The notes: generated by a model from the sequence alone, not told the origin. 64,000 bases of DNA from Actinomadura livida (GCF_014648675.1 NZ_BMRO01000007.1:13011-77010); one strand, 5' to 3'. Shown: positions 15,957 to 25,969, numbered from the stretch's first letter. Made by a program: numbers and translations.

Positions 15957-16864
15957 CAGCGAACCAACCCCCCGTCCAGGTATCCGGCCTGGTCAAGAAC
16001 TTCGGCCGCACCCGCGCACTGGACGGCCTTGACCTGACCGTCCGGCAAGGCGAGGTGCACGGCTTCCTGGGCCCGAACGGATCCGGGAAGTCGACCGCCA
16101 TCAGGGTCCTGCTCGGCCTGCTGCGCGCCGACGCGGGCACCGCCCGGCTGCTCGGCGGCGACCCCTGGCGCGACGCCACCGAACTGCACCGCCGGCTCGC
16201 CTACGTCCCCGGCGACGTGACGCTGTGGCCGAACCTGTCCGGCGGCGAGGTGATCGACCTGCTCGGCCGGATGCGCGACGGGACCGACGAGCGCCGCAAG
16301 GCCGAGCTGCTGGAGCGGTTCGAGCTCGACCCGCGCAAGAAGGGCCGCGCCTACTCCAAGGGCAACCGGCAGAAGGTCGGCCTCGTCGCCGCGCTGGCCT
16401 CCGACGCCGAGCTGCTGCTCCTGGACGAGCCCACCTCCGGCCTCGACCCCCTCATGGAGGAGGTCTTCCAGCAGTGCGTCCGCGAGGCGCGGGACGAGGG
16501 GCGCACCGTCCTGCTGTCCAGCCACATCCTGTCCGAGGTCGAGGCGCTGTGCGACCGGGTCACGATCATCCGGAAGGGCGCCGCGGTCGAGTCCGGCACC
16601 CTGGACGAGCTGCGGCACCTGACCCGCACCTCGATCCACGCCGAGCTGGCGGCGCCGCCGGACGGGCTCCCGCTGCCGGGCGCCCACGACGTCGAGATAG
16701 ACGGGACGACCATCCGGTTCGAGGTGGACACGCCCCGGCTGGACGACGCGCTGCGCAGCCTCACCGAGGTCGGCGTCCGGAGCCTGGTCAGCCGCCCGCC
16801 GACGCTGGAGGAGCTGTTCCTGCGGCACTACAAGGACGAACTCGCCGAGAAGGCCGCGACATGA
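15953..16864 (+). CDS. ABC transporter ATP-binding protein (drug/antibiotic exporter type)
   Basis: 303 residues. Walker A is GPNGSGKST; the ABC signature region reads [11 protein letters not shown], a degenerate form common in ABC-2 exporters; Walker B is [12 protein letters not shown]; the switch His is in [13 protein letters not shown]. The C-terminal about 80 residues form the accessory domain typical of DrrA-type ATPases. It starts on the TetR stop (GTGA) and ends on the permease start (ATGA), so all three are translationally coupled. Works with the permease at 16861 to export an unknown, probably hydrophobic compound. Confidence 0.92.
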   Translation: MTANQPPVQVSGLVKNFGRTRALDGLDLTVRQGEVHGFLGPNGSGKSTAIRVLLGLLRADAGTARLLGGDPWRDATELHRRLAYVPGDVTLWPNLSGGEVIDLLGRMRDGTDERRKAELLERFELDPRKKGRAYSKGNRQKVGLVAALASDAELLLLDEPTSGLDPLMEEVFQQCVREARDEGRTVLLSSHILSEVEALCDRVTIIRKGAAVESGTLDELRHLTRTSIHAELAAPPDGLPLPGAHDVEIDGTTIRFEVDTPRLDDALRSLTEVGVRSLVSRPPTLEELFLRHYKDELAEKAAT

Positions 16865-18465
16865 GCGGGCTCGCGGGCACCGGGGGGCTGATCAGGCTCG
16901 TGCTGCGGCGCGACCGGTTCCTCCTCCCCCTGTGGGTGCTGGCGCCCGCTCTGGTGACGGTCAACCTCGTCCCCGCCACCGAGGCGCTGCTCCCCACCGC
17001 CGCCGACCGGCTCCAGTACGCGGGGACCACGGGGACGAACCCGACGTTCCTGGCGCTCTACGGGCCGCTGTACAGCGGCGACCTCGGCGGCATCATCGTC
17101 CAGCGCGCCGGGTTCATGCCCGTGGTGATCGGCGTGATCAGCGCGCTGACGGTCATCCGGCACACCCGGGCCGAGGAGGAGGCCGGGCGCCGCGAGCTGC
17201 TCGGCGCCACCGTCACCGGCCGCGGCGCGGGCCTGGCCGCCGCGCTCGCCGTCACGCTGGCCGCCAACCTCGCGATCGCCGTGCTCCTCGCCGCCGGCAT
17301 GGCCGCCCAGGGCCTGCCCCTCGCCGGGTCGCTGGCCTTCGGCCTCCAGTTCGCGGCCGGCGGCTGGGTGTTCGCGGCGGTCGCCGGCATCACCGCCCAG
17401 CTCAGCGAGGGCGCCGGCGCGGCCAGGGGAGCGGCCGTCGGCGCGCTCGGCGGCGCGTTCGTCGTCCGGATGGCCGCCGACGTCGGCGGCGAGGGCAACG
17501 CGCTGTCGTGGCTCGGCTGGCTCTCCCCGTTCGGCTGGGCGCAGCGGGCACGCCCCTACGGCGGAGAGCGCTGGTGGACGTTCGCCGTGGTCGCGGTGCT
17601 CGTCGCGGCGCTGATGGCGGCGGCCGCGGCGCTCTCGGCGCGCCGCGACGTCGGCGCGGGCATCCTGCCGCCGAAGCTCGGGCCCACCGGCGCCTCACCT
17701 CGGTTGTCCGGGCCCTTCGGACTCGGGTGGCGGCTCCACAGCCGGGCCCTGTACGGCTGGCTCGCCGGGTTCGCCGCGCTGGGCGTCGTGTACGGCGCCG
17801 TCGCCGGCGGAGTACGGGACATGGTGCGGGACAGCCCCGAGCTGGCGGAGTTCTTCAGGAGCATCGGCGGGCAGGCCGGGATCACCGACGCCTTCTTCGC
17901 CTCGGCGATGGGCATCCTCGGCCTGATCGCCGCGGCCTACGCGGTCTCGGCCACGCTGCGCATGCGGGCGGAGGAGACCGGCCAGCGCGCCGAGCCGCTG
18001 CTCGCCACGGCGACCACCCGGCTGCGGTGGGCGGCCGGGCACCTGGTGTTCGTCCTGCTGGGGCCCGCCGCCGCGATGGCCGTCGCGGGCGCCGCCGCCG
18101 GGCTGGCGCACGGGCTGAACGTCGGCGACGTCGGCCGCGAGCTGCCGCGGGTCCTCGGGGCGGCGCTGGCGCAGCTGCCCGCCGTCTGGCTGGTCGCGGC
18201 GATCGCCCTCGCCCTGTTCGGGCTGGCGCCCCGGTTCACCGGCGCGGTCTGGGCCGCGGTCGGGGCGTTCATCGTGATCACGATGTTCGGCCCGGCGCTC
18301 GACCTGGACCAGTGGGTGCTGAACGTGTCGCCGTTCACCCACGTCCCGAAGCTCCCCGGCGCCGCGTTCACCGCCGTGCCCTTCGCCTGGCTGGTGGCGC
18401 TGACCGCCGTCCTGTCCGCCGCGGGCATGCTCGGCTTCCGGCGCAGGGACATCGCTGCCAACTAG
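16861..18465 (+). CDS. ABC-2 type permease (polyketide-antibiotic exporter family)
   Basis: 534 residues with about twelve hydrophobic segments, in two halves separated by a hydrophilic stretch near residues 265-295. Sequences such as [38 protein letters not shown] and its second-half counterpart [24 protein letters not shown] are repeated signatures of the large fused ABC-2 permeases annotated as exporters of polyketide antibiotics. ATGA overlap with the ATPase gene. The two similar halves suggest an internal duplication, so one polypeptide may form the whole membrane pore. Confidence 0.88.
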   Translation: MSGLAGTGGLIRLVLRRDRFLLPLWVLAPALVTVNLVPATEALLPTAADRLQYAGTTGTNPTFLALYGPLYSGDLGGIIVQRAGFMPVVIGVISALTVIRHTRAEEEAGRRELLGATVTGRGAGLAAALAVTLAANLAIAVLLAAGMAAQGLPLAGSLAFGLQFAAGGWVFAAVAGITAQLSEGAGAARGAAVGALGGAFVVRMAADVGGEGNALSWLGWLSPFGWAQRARPYGGERWWTFAVVAVLVAALMAAAAALSARRDVGAGILPPKLGPTGASPRLSGPFGLGWRLHSRALYGWLAGFAALGVVYGAVAGGVRDMVRDSPELAEFFRSIGGQAGITDAFFASAMGILGLIAAAYAVSATLRMRAEETGQRAEPLLATATTRLRWAAGHLVFVLLGPAAAMAVAGAAAGLAHGLNVGDVGRELPRVLGAALAQLPAVWLVAAIALALFGLAPRFTGAVWAAVGAFIVITMFGPALDLDQWVLNVSPFTHVPKLPGAAFTAVPFAWLVALTAVLSAAGMLGFRRRDIAAN

Positions 18466-18502
18466 CGGGGCGCCCGGGCCGGTCAGCGGTTAAATTGGCC
18501 CG

Positions 18503-19105
18503 GTGACCACTGCGAAGCCGCTTGCCGTCTGCGTGTTCTGCTCGTCCAGCGGCAGGATCGACCGCCGCCACGTCGACCTCGCCGCGGACGTCGGCACCGA
18601 GCTGGCCCGGCGGGGCCACAGCCTGGTCAGCGGCGGCGCCCAGGTGTCGTGCATGGGCGCCGTGGCCCGCGCCGCGCGGGCGGGCGGCGCCCGCACCGTC
18701 GGGGTGATCCCCGAGGGCCTCGTCAGCGTCGAGATCTCCGACGAGGACAACGACGAGCTGATCGTCACCCCCGACATGCGGACCCGCAAGGGCGAGATGG
18801 ACGAGCGCAGCGACGCGTTCCTCATCCTGCCCGGCGGCATCGGCACGCTGGAGGAGCTGTTCGAGGTGTGGACGGCCCGGGTCCTGTCCATGCACGAGAA
18901 ACCCGTCGTCATCCTCGACCCGACCGGCGTCTACGACCCGCTCCGCGAGCTGATGGTGAGCCTCACCGAGCAGGGCTTCGCCCGCCACCGCATCTGGGAC
19001 GCGATCGGCTGGACGACCACCGTCCCCGAGGCGTTCGACTTCCTCGAGCGCTCCCAGCCCCGCATCGAGTTCTCCGCGAGCGACTACGCGGAGACCCAAC
19101 TCTGA
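18503..19105 (+). CDS. LOG/TIGR00730 family protein (second copy)
   Basis: 200 residues, GTG start with a TAAATT box at 18491-18496 only six bases before it, so the message is probably leaderless. The N-terminus VCVFCSSSGRID, VSGGAQVSCMGAVA and PGGIGTLEELFEVW match the short LOG-type phosphoribohydrolases. The first Gly pair of the usual GGGxxGLMG is replaced (SGGAQVSCMG), so nucleotide binding may be altered. A paralogue lies at 3812. Cytokinin-like or nucleotide-recycling activity is the family expectation. Confidence 0.87.
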   Translation: MTTAKPLAVCVFCSSSGRIDRRHVDLAADVGTELARRGHSLVSGGAQVSCMGAVARAARAGGARTVGVIPEGLVSVEISDEDNDELIVTPDMRTRKGEMDERSDAFLILPGGIGTLEELFEVWTARVLSMHEKPVVILDPTGVYDPLRELMVSLTEQGFARHRIWDAIGWTTTVPEAFDFLERSQPRIEFSASDYAETQL

Positions 19106-19210
19106 CCACTCACCCGCCGGTGCCCGCGGCGGGTGCTCCCGGACCGGTGGTCGCGCACCCTCGGATACCGTCGAAGCGTGCGCGCCCATGAACCGGCCCC
19201 TAGGAGACCG

Positions 19211-20065
19211 ATGAACGCCGACGTGCCCGCCTCACGGGAACTGGCCGCGATCGCCGAGCTCGCCGCCCGCACGACCGGCGACCGGCTGCGGACGGCGTTC
19301 CGCTCCCGTCCCGGGATCGACCTCAAGCTGGACTTCCACGACCCGGTCACCGAGCACGACCGCGCCGCGGAGGAGACCATCCGGGAAGTGCTCGACGAGC
19401 AGACCCCGGGCTGCGTCGTCGTGGGGGAGGAGGGCGGCGTCCAGGGCCGGGACGACCGCGTCCGCTGGTACGTCGACCCCATCGACGGGACGGCCAACTT
19501 CGCGGTCGGGCTGCCGTTCTTCTGCACGTCCATCGCGGCCGTCGCGGACGGCGAGCTGGTCGCGGGCGTGGTGTACGACCCGATCCGCGACGACATGTTC
19601 ACCGCGTCCCTGGACGGCGCGACCTGCAACGGCGAGCCGATCCGGAGCAACGGCGCGACCGGCGACCGGGGCGCCGTGCTCGCCACCTCCTACCCGAGCC
19701 CGCACGACCTGGCCGAGGGCGACCGGACGGAGACGCTGCGGCGCTACGGGGACCTCATCGGCGCGTTCGCCACCGTGCGCAGGCCCGGCAGCGCCGCGCT
19801 GACCCTCGCGCACGTCGCGGCGGGCTGGACGGACGTCGCCTACGACTCGTGGATCAACGCCTACGACATCGCGGCCGGGCTGCTGCTGGTCAGGCAGGCG
19901 GGCGGCACCTACCTCCCGCTCCGCGGGAAGCCCGGCGGCGACGACTGGGACGCCCCCGGCTACCTCGCGTGCGTCGCCGGATTCGACCTCGCCGGCTCCG
20001 CCATCGCCGAGGTCGCCGACCTCACCGCACAAGAGTGCCCCGGGGATTTCCCGCCCGTCCGGTGA
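19211..20065 (+). CDS. Inositol monophosphatase family phosphatase
   Basis: 284 residues from ATG 19211 with TAGGAG upstream. The Mg-dependent phosphatase motifs are present: GEEGG (Glu metal ligand), WYVDPIDGTANF (Asp ligands) and WINAYDIAAGLLLVRQAGG (third Asp). Family members dephosphorylate inositol phosphates, histidinol phosphate or fructose bisphosphate; which one applies is open. The C-terminal about 20 residues after SAIAEVADL are variable. It is preceded by the LOG gene and followed by the PhoX-type gene, all on one strand, with gaps of about 105 and 70 bp. Confidence 0.88.
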   Translation: MNADVPASRELAAIAELAARTTGDRLRTAFRSRPGIDLKLDFHDPVTEHDRAAEETIREVLDEQTPGCVVVGEEGGVQGRDDRVRWYVDPIDGTANFAVGLPFFCTSIAAVADGELVAGVVYDPIRDDMFTASLDGATCNGEPIRSNGATGDRGAVLATSYPSPHDLAEGDRTETLRRYGDLIGAFATVRRPGSAALTLAHVAAGWTDVAYDSWINAYDIAAGLLLVRQAGGTYLPLRGKPGGDDWDAPGYLACVAGFDLAGSAIAEVADLTAQECPGDFPPVR

Positions 20066-20133
20066 TCGTTAACCGGCGGTTCAGGGGCGGCCGCCAGGCT
20101 CCCGCGTGATCCCTCACGTGAAGGAGTCCCCCC

Positions 20134-21489
20134 ATGTCCGTGACCCGTCGCGGAGTCGTCAAGGGCGGCGCGGCCGGCGCGCTGTCCATCGCACTCGCCG
20201 GAAGCCTGGAAGGCATCTTCCAGACCTCCGCCGGCGCAGACACCGGAGAGGCGTACGGCTACGGCCCCCTGATCCCCGACCCCAAGGGCGTGCTTGATCT
20301 GCCCAAGGGATTCTCGTACAAGGTGATGTCGGTGGAGGGCGACCCGATCTCCAAGGGCGTCGTCGTCCCCGGCCACCACGACGGCATGGCCACCTTCCCG
20401 GCCCGCGGCCAGGGCCACCCCGGGCACGGCCGCGGCCATGGGCGCGGCCACACGCTCCTGGTGCGCAACCACGAGCAGAGCAACAACGGCACCCCCACCG
20501 TCGGGCCGCGCGAGCTCACCTACGACCCGGCCGCGACCGGCGGCACCACCACCCTGGAGGTCGACCGCGACGGCGACCTGGTGTCGCAGTACGTCAGCCT
20601 GGCCGGGACGGCCGTCAACTGCGCCGGTGGCCGCACCCCCTGGGGATCGTGGCTGACCTGCGAGGAGACCGAGGGCTTCAGCGGCGAGACCAAGAGCCAC
20701 GGCTGGGTCTTCGAGGTCGACCCCCACGGCAGGCGCACCGAGCCCGTCCCGCTGACCGCCCTCGGCCGGTTCGCGCACGAGGCCGTCGCCGTCGACCCGC
20801 ACACCAACGTCGCCTACCTCACCGAGGACGCGTCCCGGCCGTTCGGCCTGTTCTTCCGGTTCCGTCCCCGCGCCCACCGCGGCGGCTACCACTCCTACCT
20901 CGCGGGCGGGACGCTGGAGGCGCTGAAGGTCCCGGGCGTCCCGGACCTGTCGCTCGTCACCGAGCCCGGCACCCGGCTGCCCGCCCGCTGGGTGGACGTC
21001 CCCGACCCGCTGGCGAAGCGGACGTCCATCCGCAAGCAGTTCGAGGACGACCGGATCACGCGGAGCCAGAAGCTCGAAGGCGCCTGGTGGGGCCACGGCA
21101 AGGCGTACTTCGTCGCGAGCTTCTCCAGCACGGACGACGGCGCCGCGGGCGACCACGCGGGCCAGGTCTGGACCTACGACCCGCGCCGCAACGAGGTGGA
21201 ACTCCAGCTCATCTTCAAGCCCGGCGGCCGCTTTGACGGCCCGGACAACATCACCCTCTCCCCGTACGGCGGCGGCGTGATCCTGGCCGAGGACGGCGAC
21301 GGCGAGCAGTACCTCGTCGGCACCACCCGCAAGGACCGGCCGTTCGCGATGGCCCGCAACGCCCTGAACGGCAGCGAGTTCACCGGCGTCACCTTCTCGC
21401 CGGACGGGCGCATCCTGTTCTTCAACCGCCAGTCGGACCCGGGCGCGACCTTCGCGGTCAAGGGCCCCTGGCACCGCCTACGCGGCTGA
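20134..21489 (+). CDS. PhoX-type alkaline phosphatase (DUF839), Tat-exported
   Basis: 451 residues. The N-terminus has a twin-Arg signal (TRRGVVKGG followed by a hydrophobic stretch ending near SAGAD at about residue 36). The DUF839/PhoX body shows VRNHEQSNNGTP, LTCEETEGFSGETKSHGWVFE, GRFAHEAVAVDP and LSPYGGGVILAEDGDGEQY, which supply the acidic and Glu/His ligands for the Ca/Fe cofactor in PhoX. A His/Gly-rich insertion lies near residues 92-108. Secreted phosphatase for phosphate scavenging is the expected role. GAAGGAG precedes the ATG region. Confidence 0.88.
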   Translation: MSVTRRGVVKGGAAGALSIALAGSLEGIFQTSAGADTGEAYGYGPLIPDPKGVLDLPKGFSYKVMSVEGDPISKGVVVPGHHDGMATFPARGQGHPGHGRGHGRGHTLLVRNHEQSNNGTPTVGPRELTYDPAATGGTTTLEVDRDGDLVSQYVSLAGTAVNCAGGRTPWGSWLTCEETEGFSGETKSHGWVFEVDPHGRRTEPVPLTALGRFAHEAVAVDPHTNVAYLTEDASRPFGLFFRFRPRAHRGGYHSYLAGGTLEALKVPGVPDLSLVTEPGTRLPARWVDVPDPLAKRTSIRKQFEDDRITRSQKLEGAWWGHGKAYFVASFSSTDDGAAGDHAGQVWTYDPRRNEVELQLIFKPGGRFDGPDNITLSPYGGGVILAEDGDGEQYLVGTTRKDRPFAMARNALNGSEFTGVTFSPDGRILFFNRQSDPGATFAVKGPWHRLRG

Positions 21490-21493
21490 CCCT

Positions 21494-21811
21494 TCAGGCG
21501 AGTCCTCGGCGGGATACCGCCGGTGGGCGGGTGCCCTCTATGGACGCGACCATGTCCAGGACCTCGCTCACCGCTTCCGCCTGTGACTCCGGTACGCGGA
21601 ACAGCTTCACGCCCAGCCACGCGTAGACGGACGCGGCGGCCAGCAGCGCGGGGTCGGGCTCCGGCGCGTCCGTCTCCAATGTGACCAGGACCACGGCGTC
21701 ACCGGCCGTCAGCCGCTCGATCCGGCTGGTCGCCGGTGCCGTGCCGGCGTCCACGACGCCGTCCGGAACCGGCGCGTCCGGTGAAAGGACTCTCCGCTCT
21801 TGCATCCCCAT
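21494..21811 (-). CDS. Small conserved protein of folP neighbourhoods
   Basis: 105 residues from ATG 21809-21811 (ATG 21803-21805 also possible). The product is acidic, soluble and Pro/Asp-rich near the start, with ASVYAWLGVKLFRVPESQAEAVSEVLDMVASIEGTRPPA at residues about 58-96. Similar proteins are found beside dihydropteroate synthase genes in actinobacteria, where they echo part of the pterin-enzyme fold; here no folP is present. It is convergent with the PhoX-type gene (4 bp) and divergent from the DivIVA-like gene. Confidence 0.6.
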   Translation of the reverse strand: MGMQERRVLSPDAPVPDGVVDAGTAPATSRIERLTAGDAVVLVTLETDAPEPDPALLAAASVYAWLGVKLFRVPESQAEAVSEVLDMVASIEGTRPPAVSRRGLA

Positions 21812-21884
21812 ACCGCCAAGCGTGGCACGATCGGGGACTGGGGAACGTCTTCCCAGTGGGGTGCGAGCAGAACGGAGCCTGATC

Positions 21885-22337
21885 GTGGCCGTGGTCCTCG
21901 TCCTGGCCGGCCTGGCCGTGCTGGGCGCCGTCGTCGCCCTCGCCATGGGCAGGGGCGGCGAGCTGGCCGAGACCCATCCGGACTATCCGCCGCTCCCGGG
22001 CGGCGCGGACGGCCGTCCCATCACCGGGGACGACGTCGCCCGGCTGCGGCTGCCCCGCACGTTCTGGGGCTATCAGCCGCAGCTGACGGACGAGGCCCTG
22101 CACCGCCTCGCCGACGCGCTGTACGAGCGCGACGCCCGCGTGGCCGAACTTGAGCAGCGGCTCCGGGAGCTGCACGGCATCCCAGAGGACCCCGGCCCGG
22201 TCGGCGCCCTGCACGGCCTGGAGGAGCCGAGCTGGAACGGCACGCCGCCGGCGCGCGAGGAGACCGCCGCGGGCGGAGCCGTCGACGGCCGCACAGAGGA
22301 CGAGCCGGTCGGCGGCGCGAAGGAGGACCACCGGTGA
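21885..22337 (+). CDS. DivIVA-domain membrane protein
   Basis: 150 residues from the GTG at 21885, chosen for GGAG seven bases upstream; GTG 21861 would add eight residues. A membrane helix opens the protein (about residues 1-22). PITGDDVARLRLPRTFWGYQPQLTDEALHRL followed by ERDARVAELEQRLRELHG is the DivIVA-type N-terminal fold and start of a coiled coil. The remainder is acidic and disordered. Its homologue in mycobacteria (Rv1209) sits next to tag, as here. A cell-envelope or polarity role is inferred. Confidence 0.75.
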   Translation: MAVVLVLAGLAVLGAVVALAMGRGGELAETHPDYPPLPGGADGRPITGDDVARLRLPRTFWGYQPQLTDEALHRLADALYERDARVAELEQRLRELHGIPEDPGPVGALHGLEEPSWNGTPPAREETAAGGAVDGRTEDEPVGGAKEDHR

Positions 22338-22762
22338 GCGTCGTCGCCGTCCACGCCGAGGCCGTCTCCGACGCGCCGGCGGAACGCGTCTTCGAGGTCC
22401 TCACCGACTGGCGCCGGCACGGCGAGTGGATGCCGTTCACCCGCGCGGAGGGCGGCGACAAGGTCGGCGACGAGATCCGGGGCTGGACGGGCATCGGGCC
22501 GGTCGGCTTCCTCGACACGATGGTGATCACCGACTGGCGGGACGGCCGCCGCGTCGCGGTGCGGCACACCGGGCGCGTCGTGCGCGGCGAGGCGTGGTTC
22601 ATGGTCGTCCCCGAGGGCTCCGGCAGCCGGATCGTCTGGGCCGAGCGCGTCGACCTGCCGCTCGGCCCGCTGGGCCGTGCCGGATGGATCGTCGCGGGCC
22701 CGGTCGTGAAGGCGTTCATGACCCTCGGCCTGCGCCGGCTGGCCGTTCTGTCGCGGGCGTGA
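22334..22762 (+). CDS. SRPBCC family protein (polyketide cyclase/dehydrase-like)
   Basis: 142 residues, starting on a GTGA overlap with the DivIVA-like gene. The START-like fold is indicated by DAPAERVFEVLTDWRRHGEWMPFT at the N-terminus, the central beta strands VAVRHTGRVVRGEAWFMVVP and the C-terminal helix PVVKAFMTLGLRRL. Such proteins bind hydrophobic ligands in a cavity. No catalytic residues are obvious. Co-translation with the DivIVA-like protein is a conserved layout in related genomes. Confidence 0.82.
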   Translation: MSVVAVHAEAVSDAPAERVFEVLTDWRRHGEWMPFTRAEGGDKVGDEIRGWTGIGPVGFLDTMVITDWRDGRRVAVRHTGRVVRGEAWFMVVPEGSGSRIVWAERVDLPLGPLGRAGWIVAGPVVKAFMTLGLRRLAVLSRA

Positions 22763-22776
22763 GGTAGAACGGGCGG

Positions 22777-23352
22777 GTGAGCACCGCCATCCGCGGCGAG
22801 GACGGGCTGGCCCGCTGCCCCTGGGGCCTGTCGACGCCCGACTACGTCGCCTACCACGATCGGGAATGGGGCCGCCCCGTCCGCGACGACCAGGGTCTCT
22901 ACGAGCGGCTCTGCCTGGAGGCGTTCCAGTCCGGGCTGTCGTGGCTGACGATCCTGCGCAAGCGCGAGGGCTTCCGCGCCGCGTTCGCCGGGTTCGACCT
23001 GGCGAAGGTCGCCGCGTTCGGCCCCGCCGACGTCGAGCGCCTGCTGGGCGACGCCGCCATCGTCCGCAACCGGGCGAAGATCGAGGCGGCGATCGGCAAC
23101 GCCCGCGCCGCGCTCGACCTCCCCGGCGGCCTGGCCGCGACCGCGTGGCGCTACGCCGACCCCGATGCGCCGGCGTACGCGGACACGGCGGACGTGCCCG
23201 CGTACACCGACGGGTCGAAGGCCCTGGCCAAGGAGCTGAAGAAGCACGGTTTCCGCTTCGTCGGCCCCACCACCGCCTACGCCCTCATGCAGGCGTGCGG
23301 CCTGGTCGACGACCATCTGACCGGCTGCCACCGGCACGGCGCCTACCGGTAG
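22777..23352 (+). CDS. tag: DNA-3-methyladenine glycosylase I
   Basis: 191 residues. It excises 3-methyladenine from alkylated DNA. The zinc-snap ligands of the TagI family are visible: RCPWG at the N-terminus, YHDREWG, and GCHRHGAY at the C-terminus. EAFQSGLSWLTILRKREGFRAAFAGFD is the helix-hairpin-helix-containing core with the base-binding aromatic residues. A TAGAAC box six bases before the GTG suggests a leaderless transcript. Length is normal for the family. Confidence 0.93.
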   Translation: MSTAIRGEDGLARCPWGLSTPDYVAYHDREWGRPVRDDQGLYERLCLEAFQSGLSWLTILRKREGFRAAFAGFDLAKVAAFGPADVERLLGDAAIVRNRAKIEAAIGNARAALDLPGGLAATAWRYADPDAPAYADTADVPAYTDGSKALAKELKKHGFRFVGPTTAYALMQACGLVDDHLTGCHRHGAYR

Positions 23353-23376
23353 GCCCCCCACTCGCTCCGGCCCGGC

Positions 23377-25965
23377 TCACTCCGATCTGGCGGCCTCCAG
23401 GATCGGGACGGCCGCGGCGCGCCGGGCGGGCAGCGCCGACGTCGCCAGGGTGACGGCGGCGGCCCCGGCGAGGACGGCGGCGAACAGCCACCACGGCGGG
23501 TTCGGGCTGAGGAACGTGCTCCCCGTGGCCACGTGCATGAGGTACACGGTGCCGAGGGCCGTGCCGATGCCGAGCAGGCCGCCGAGCAGCACGACCGTGG
23601 CGGCCTCCCACCGCACGACCGACCGGATCTGCGTCCCGGTCGCGCCGACCGCGCCGAGCAGCCCGAACTCGCGGGTCCGCTCACCGACGCTCATCGACAC
23701 GGTCGTCGCCATCCCGAACAGGGCGAGCACCAGCGCCATCCCGATGAACCCGTAGATGACGGTCATCCCCGACGTGGTCGCGTCGGCCGCCATCTCGATG
23801 TAGCCGGACCTGTCGAGCACCTCCACGCCCGGCACGTCCGCCACCGCCCGCGCCAGGCCCTCCCGCGTGCCGCCCCGGACGAGGACAACCTGCGTCGCCG
23901 CGCCGGGATCGAGCCGGTCCAGGGTGGCGGCCGACACGAGCGCCTGGTCGGCGAACAGGTGGGACGGGTCGTGGTAGGCGCCCGCTATCGTCAGCGCGAC
24001 CTTGCCGGCGCCGCCGCGGACGACGATCCGCTGCCCCTTCCGCAGCCGCTGCGCCTCCATGACCGTGGAGGTCAGCGCGATCTCGCCGGTGCGCAGCGGC
24101 CGCAGGTCGCCGCCGAGGTCCAGCACGGACGGCATCGCCGCCGGGTCGGCGCCGCTCACCATCAGGTACAGCGGCCCGGCGTCCTCGTCGCCGTACGGGC
24201 TCTTCGGGCGCGGCGAGACGAGCTTGGCCTCGGTCGCGGTGAGCGCCATCGCCCGGGACACGCCCGGGACGGCGGCGACCCTGTCCGCCATGTCGCGGGG
24301 GAGCGGTGCCTGGCCCGTCGAGGTCACCCCGGTCGCGGCGATCGCGTGCTCGGCCCGCAGCACCTCCTTCCCGGCCTCGTCGAACCGCGCGTCCGCCGAC
24401 AGGACGATCAGCGCGGTCGCCCCGACCAGCGCGACGCCGAGCATCAGCGACGACGCGGCCGACGACACCCGGCGCGGGCTGCGGGTGATGGTGGCGCGGG
24501 CCAGCCGCCCGGCCTCCCCGCTCACCGCCGTCCCGAGCCGCCCGACCAGGCCGCCGAGCGGGCCGACGAAGAACGGCGCGAGGACGCAGAGCGCCGCGGC
24601 CGTCGTCATGCAGCCCAGCAGGATCAGCACGCAGACGGCGATGGTCCGGTCGGGGCCGGGCGGCTCGTCGTGCTGCACGGCGAACACCGGCCCGAAGAAC
24701 ACCCAGGCCGCGGCGAACACGGCGAGCGCGCCGAGCAGCCGCGGCCAGCGCCGTCCGGCGGTGTCGGCGGTCGCGGAGCGCAGCGCCTGCATGGGCGAGA
24801 TCCGCGCGGCCTTCCGTGCCGCGCGCCACGCCGCGAGCTGGGTGACGAGGATCCCGGCCGCGGCGGGCACGGCGAGCGCGACCCACCCGTACTGGGCGCC
24901 GGTGCCGGTGATGTCGAAGCCGTCCCGGGCGAACAGCGTGGTGAGCAGGCCCGACACCGGGAAGCCGAGCAGCGTGCCGCCGGCCGTCGCGACGGCGCCG
25001 AGCACCAGCGCCTCAAGCCGGATCAGCCGTTTGATCTGGCGGGGCGTCGCGCCGATCGCGCCGAGCAGCGCCAGCCGGCGGGTCCGCTGCCGGACGAGCG
25101 TCCCGAACGTGTTGGCCACCACGAACAGGCCGGTGAACACCGCGACGGACGCGACCATGGCGATGGCGCCGCCGATCGTCGCCCCCTCCGCCTGGAGCGA
25201 GGCCGAGTGGGCGCTCCGCGCCGAGGCGGCGGTCCGGACGGTGACGTCCTCGGCGGCGAGGTCGCGGGCCAGGTCCTTGGCGAGCCGCTCCGCCGGGACG
25301 CCCGGCGCGGCCTTCACCCACACTCCCTGCCACGTCCCGGGCGGCAGCCCCGCCGCCTCCCGGACGGTCTCCGGCGGCGCGAGCACCAGGTCGCCGCGCG
25401 CCACGGTGCCGCGGTCCTGCACGGTCACGATCCCGACGACCTTCATGTCGCGGCTCCGCCTGGGAAGCGTCACCCGCAGCGCGTCGCCGGGCGACAGCCC
25501 ACCGGCCCGCGCCATGTGCCCGGTGACGGCGACCTCGCCGTCCGCGGCGGGCGCGCGTCCCGCGTCCAGGCGGTACGGGTTGAGCCCGGTCTCCGGCGTC
25601 CACGGCCGCAGCGTCGTCCCCGCCCCGGCGGGCGCGACGATCGGCTCGCCGTCCGGCCCGCTCGCGGTCACCGGGACCAGCGCGTCCCCGGCGGCCGCGG
25701 CGACGCCCGGCCGTCCCGCGACCGCGTCCAGCGCCACCCGCCCGTCCGGCGCCGCGTAGACGTCGTCCGGGTCGGTCTCGCCGCCGACCACGAGCACGTC
25801 CGTGCGGGCGTACTCGCTGGCGTCGCTGCCCGACACCGCCTCCTGCGCCCGCAGCGTGAACTGCACCGAGCCCGCGATCAGCCCGACCGAGAACACCCCC
25901 GCCAGCAGCGTGGCGGCCAGCCGCATCCAGCCCTCGGCGAAGGAGCGGCGCGCGATGAGCCACAT
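23377..25965 (-). CDS. FtsX/MacB-type ABC transporter permease
   Basis: 862 residues, a double FtsX-domain permease. The first four-helix set is split by a large extracytoplasmic domain (about residues 45-255), followed by FtsX core 1 (GGAIAMVASVAVFTGLFVVANTF, RRLALLGAIGATPRQIKRL), a middle membrane pair, a second external domain and FtsX core 2 (SVGERTREFGLLGAVGATGTQIRS). Proteins of this architecture work with a LolD/MacB-type ATPase in lipoprotein or peptide release. The ATPase gene is immediately upstream on the same strand (4 bp gap). Convergent with tag. Confidence 0.9.
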   Translation of the reverse strand: MWLIARRSFAEGWMRLAATLLAGVFSVGLIAGSVQFTLRAQEAVSGSDASEYARTDVLVVGGETDPDDVYAAPDGRVALDAVAGRPGVAAAAGDALVPVTASGPDGEPIVAPAGAGTTLRPWTPETGLNPYRLDAGRAPAADGEVAVTGHMARAGGLSPGDALRVTLPRRSRDMKVVGIVTVQDRGTVARGDLVLAPPETVREAAGLPPGTWQGVWVKAAPGVPAERLAKDLARDLAAEDVTVRTAASARSAHSASLQAEGATIGGAIAMVASVAVFTGLFVVANTFGTLVRQRTRRLALLGAIGATPRQIKRLIRLEALVLGAVATAGGTLLGFPVSGLLTTLFARDGFDITGTGAQYGWVALAVPAAAGILVTQLAAWRAARKAARISPMQALRSATADTAGRRWPRLLGALAVFAAAWVFFGPVFAVQHDEPPGPDRTIAVCVLILLGCMTTAAALCVLAPFFVGPLGGLVGRLGTAVSGEAGRLARATITRSPRRVSSAASSLMLGVALVGATALIVLSADARFDEAGKEVLRAEHAIAATGVTSTGQAPLPRDMADRVAAVPGVSRAMALTATEAKLVSPRPKSPYGDEDAGPLYLMVSGADPAAMPSVLDLGGDLRPLRTGEIALTSTVMEAQRLRKGQRIVVRGGAGKVALTIAGAYHDPSHLFADQALVSAATLDRLDPGAATQVVLVRGGTREGLARAVADVPGVEVLDRSGYIEMAADATTSGMTVIYGFIGMALVLALFGMATTVSMSVGERTREFGLLGAVGATGTQIRSVVRWEAATVVLLGGLLGIGTALGTVYLMHVATGSTFLSPNPPWWLFAAVLAGAAAVTLATSALPARRAAAVPILEAARSE

Positions 25966-25969
25966 CCGC

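Noticed and set aside
16225..18506. Longer frames starting inside the ATPase gene and running through the permease
   Set aside because: The permease begins at 16861 by ATGA coupling; the upstream part is the wrong frame of the ATPase.
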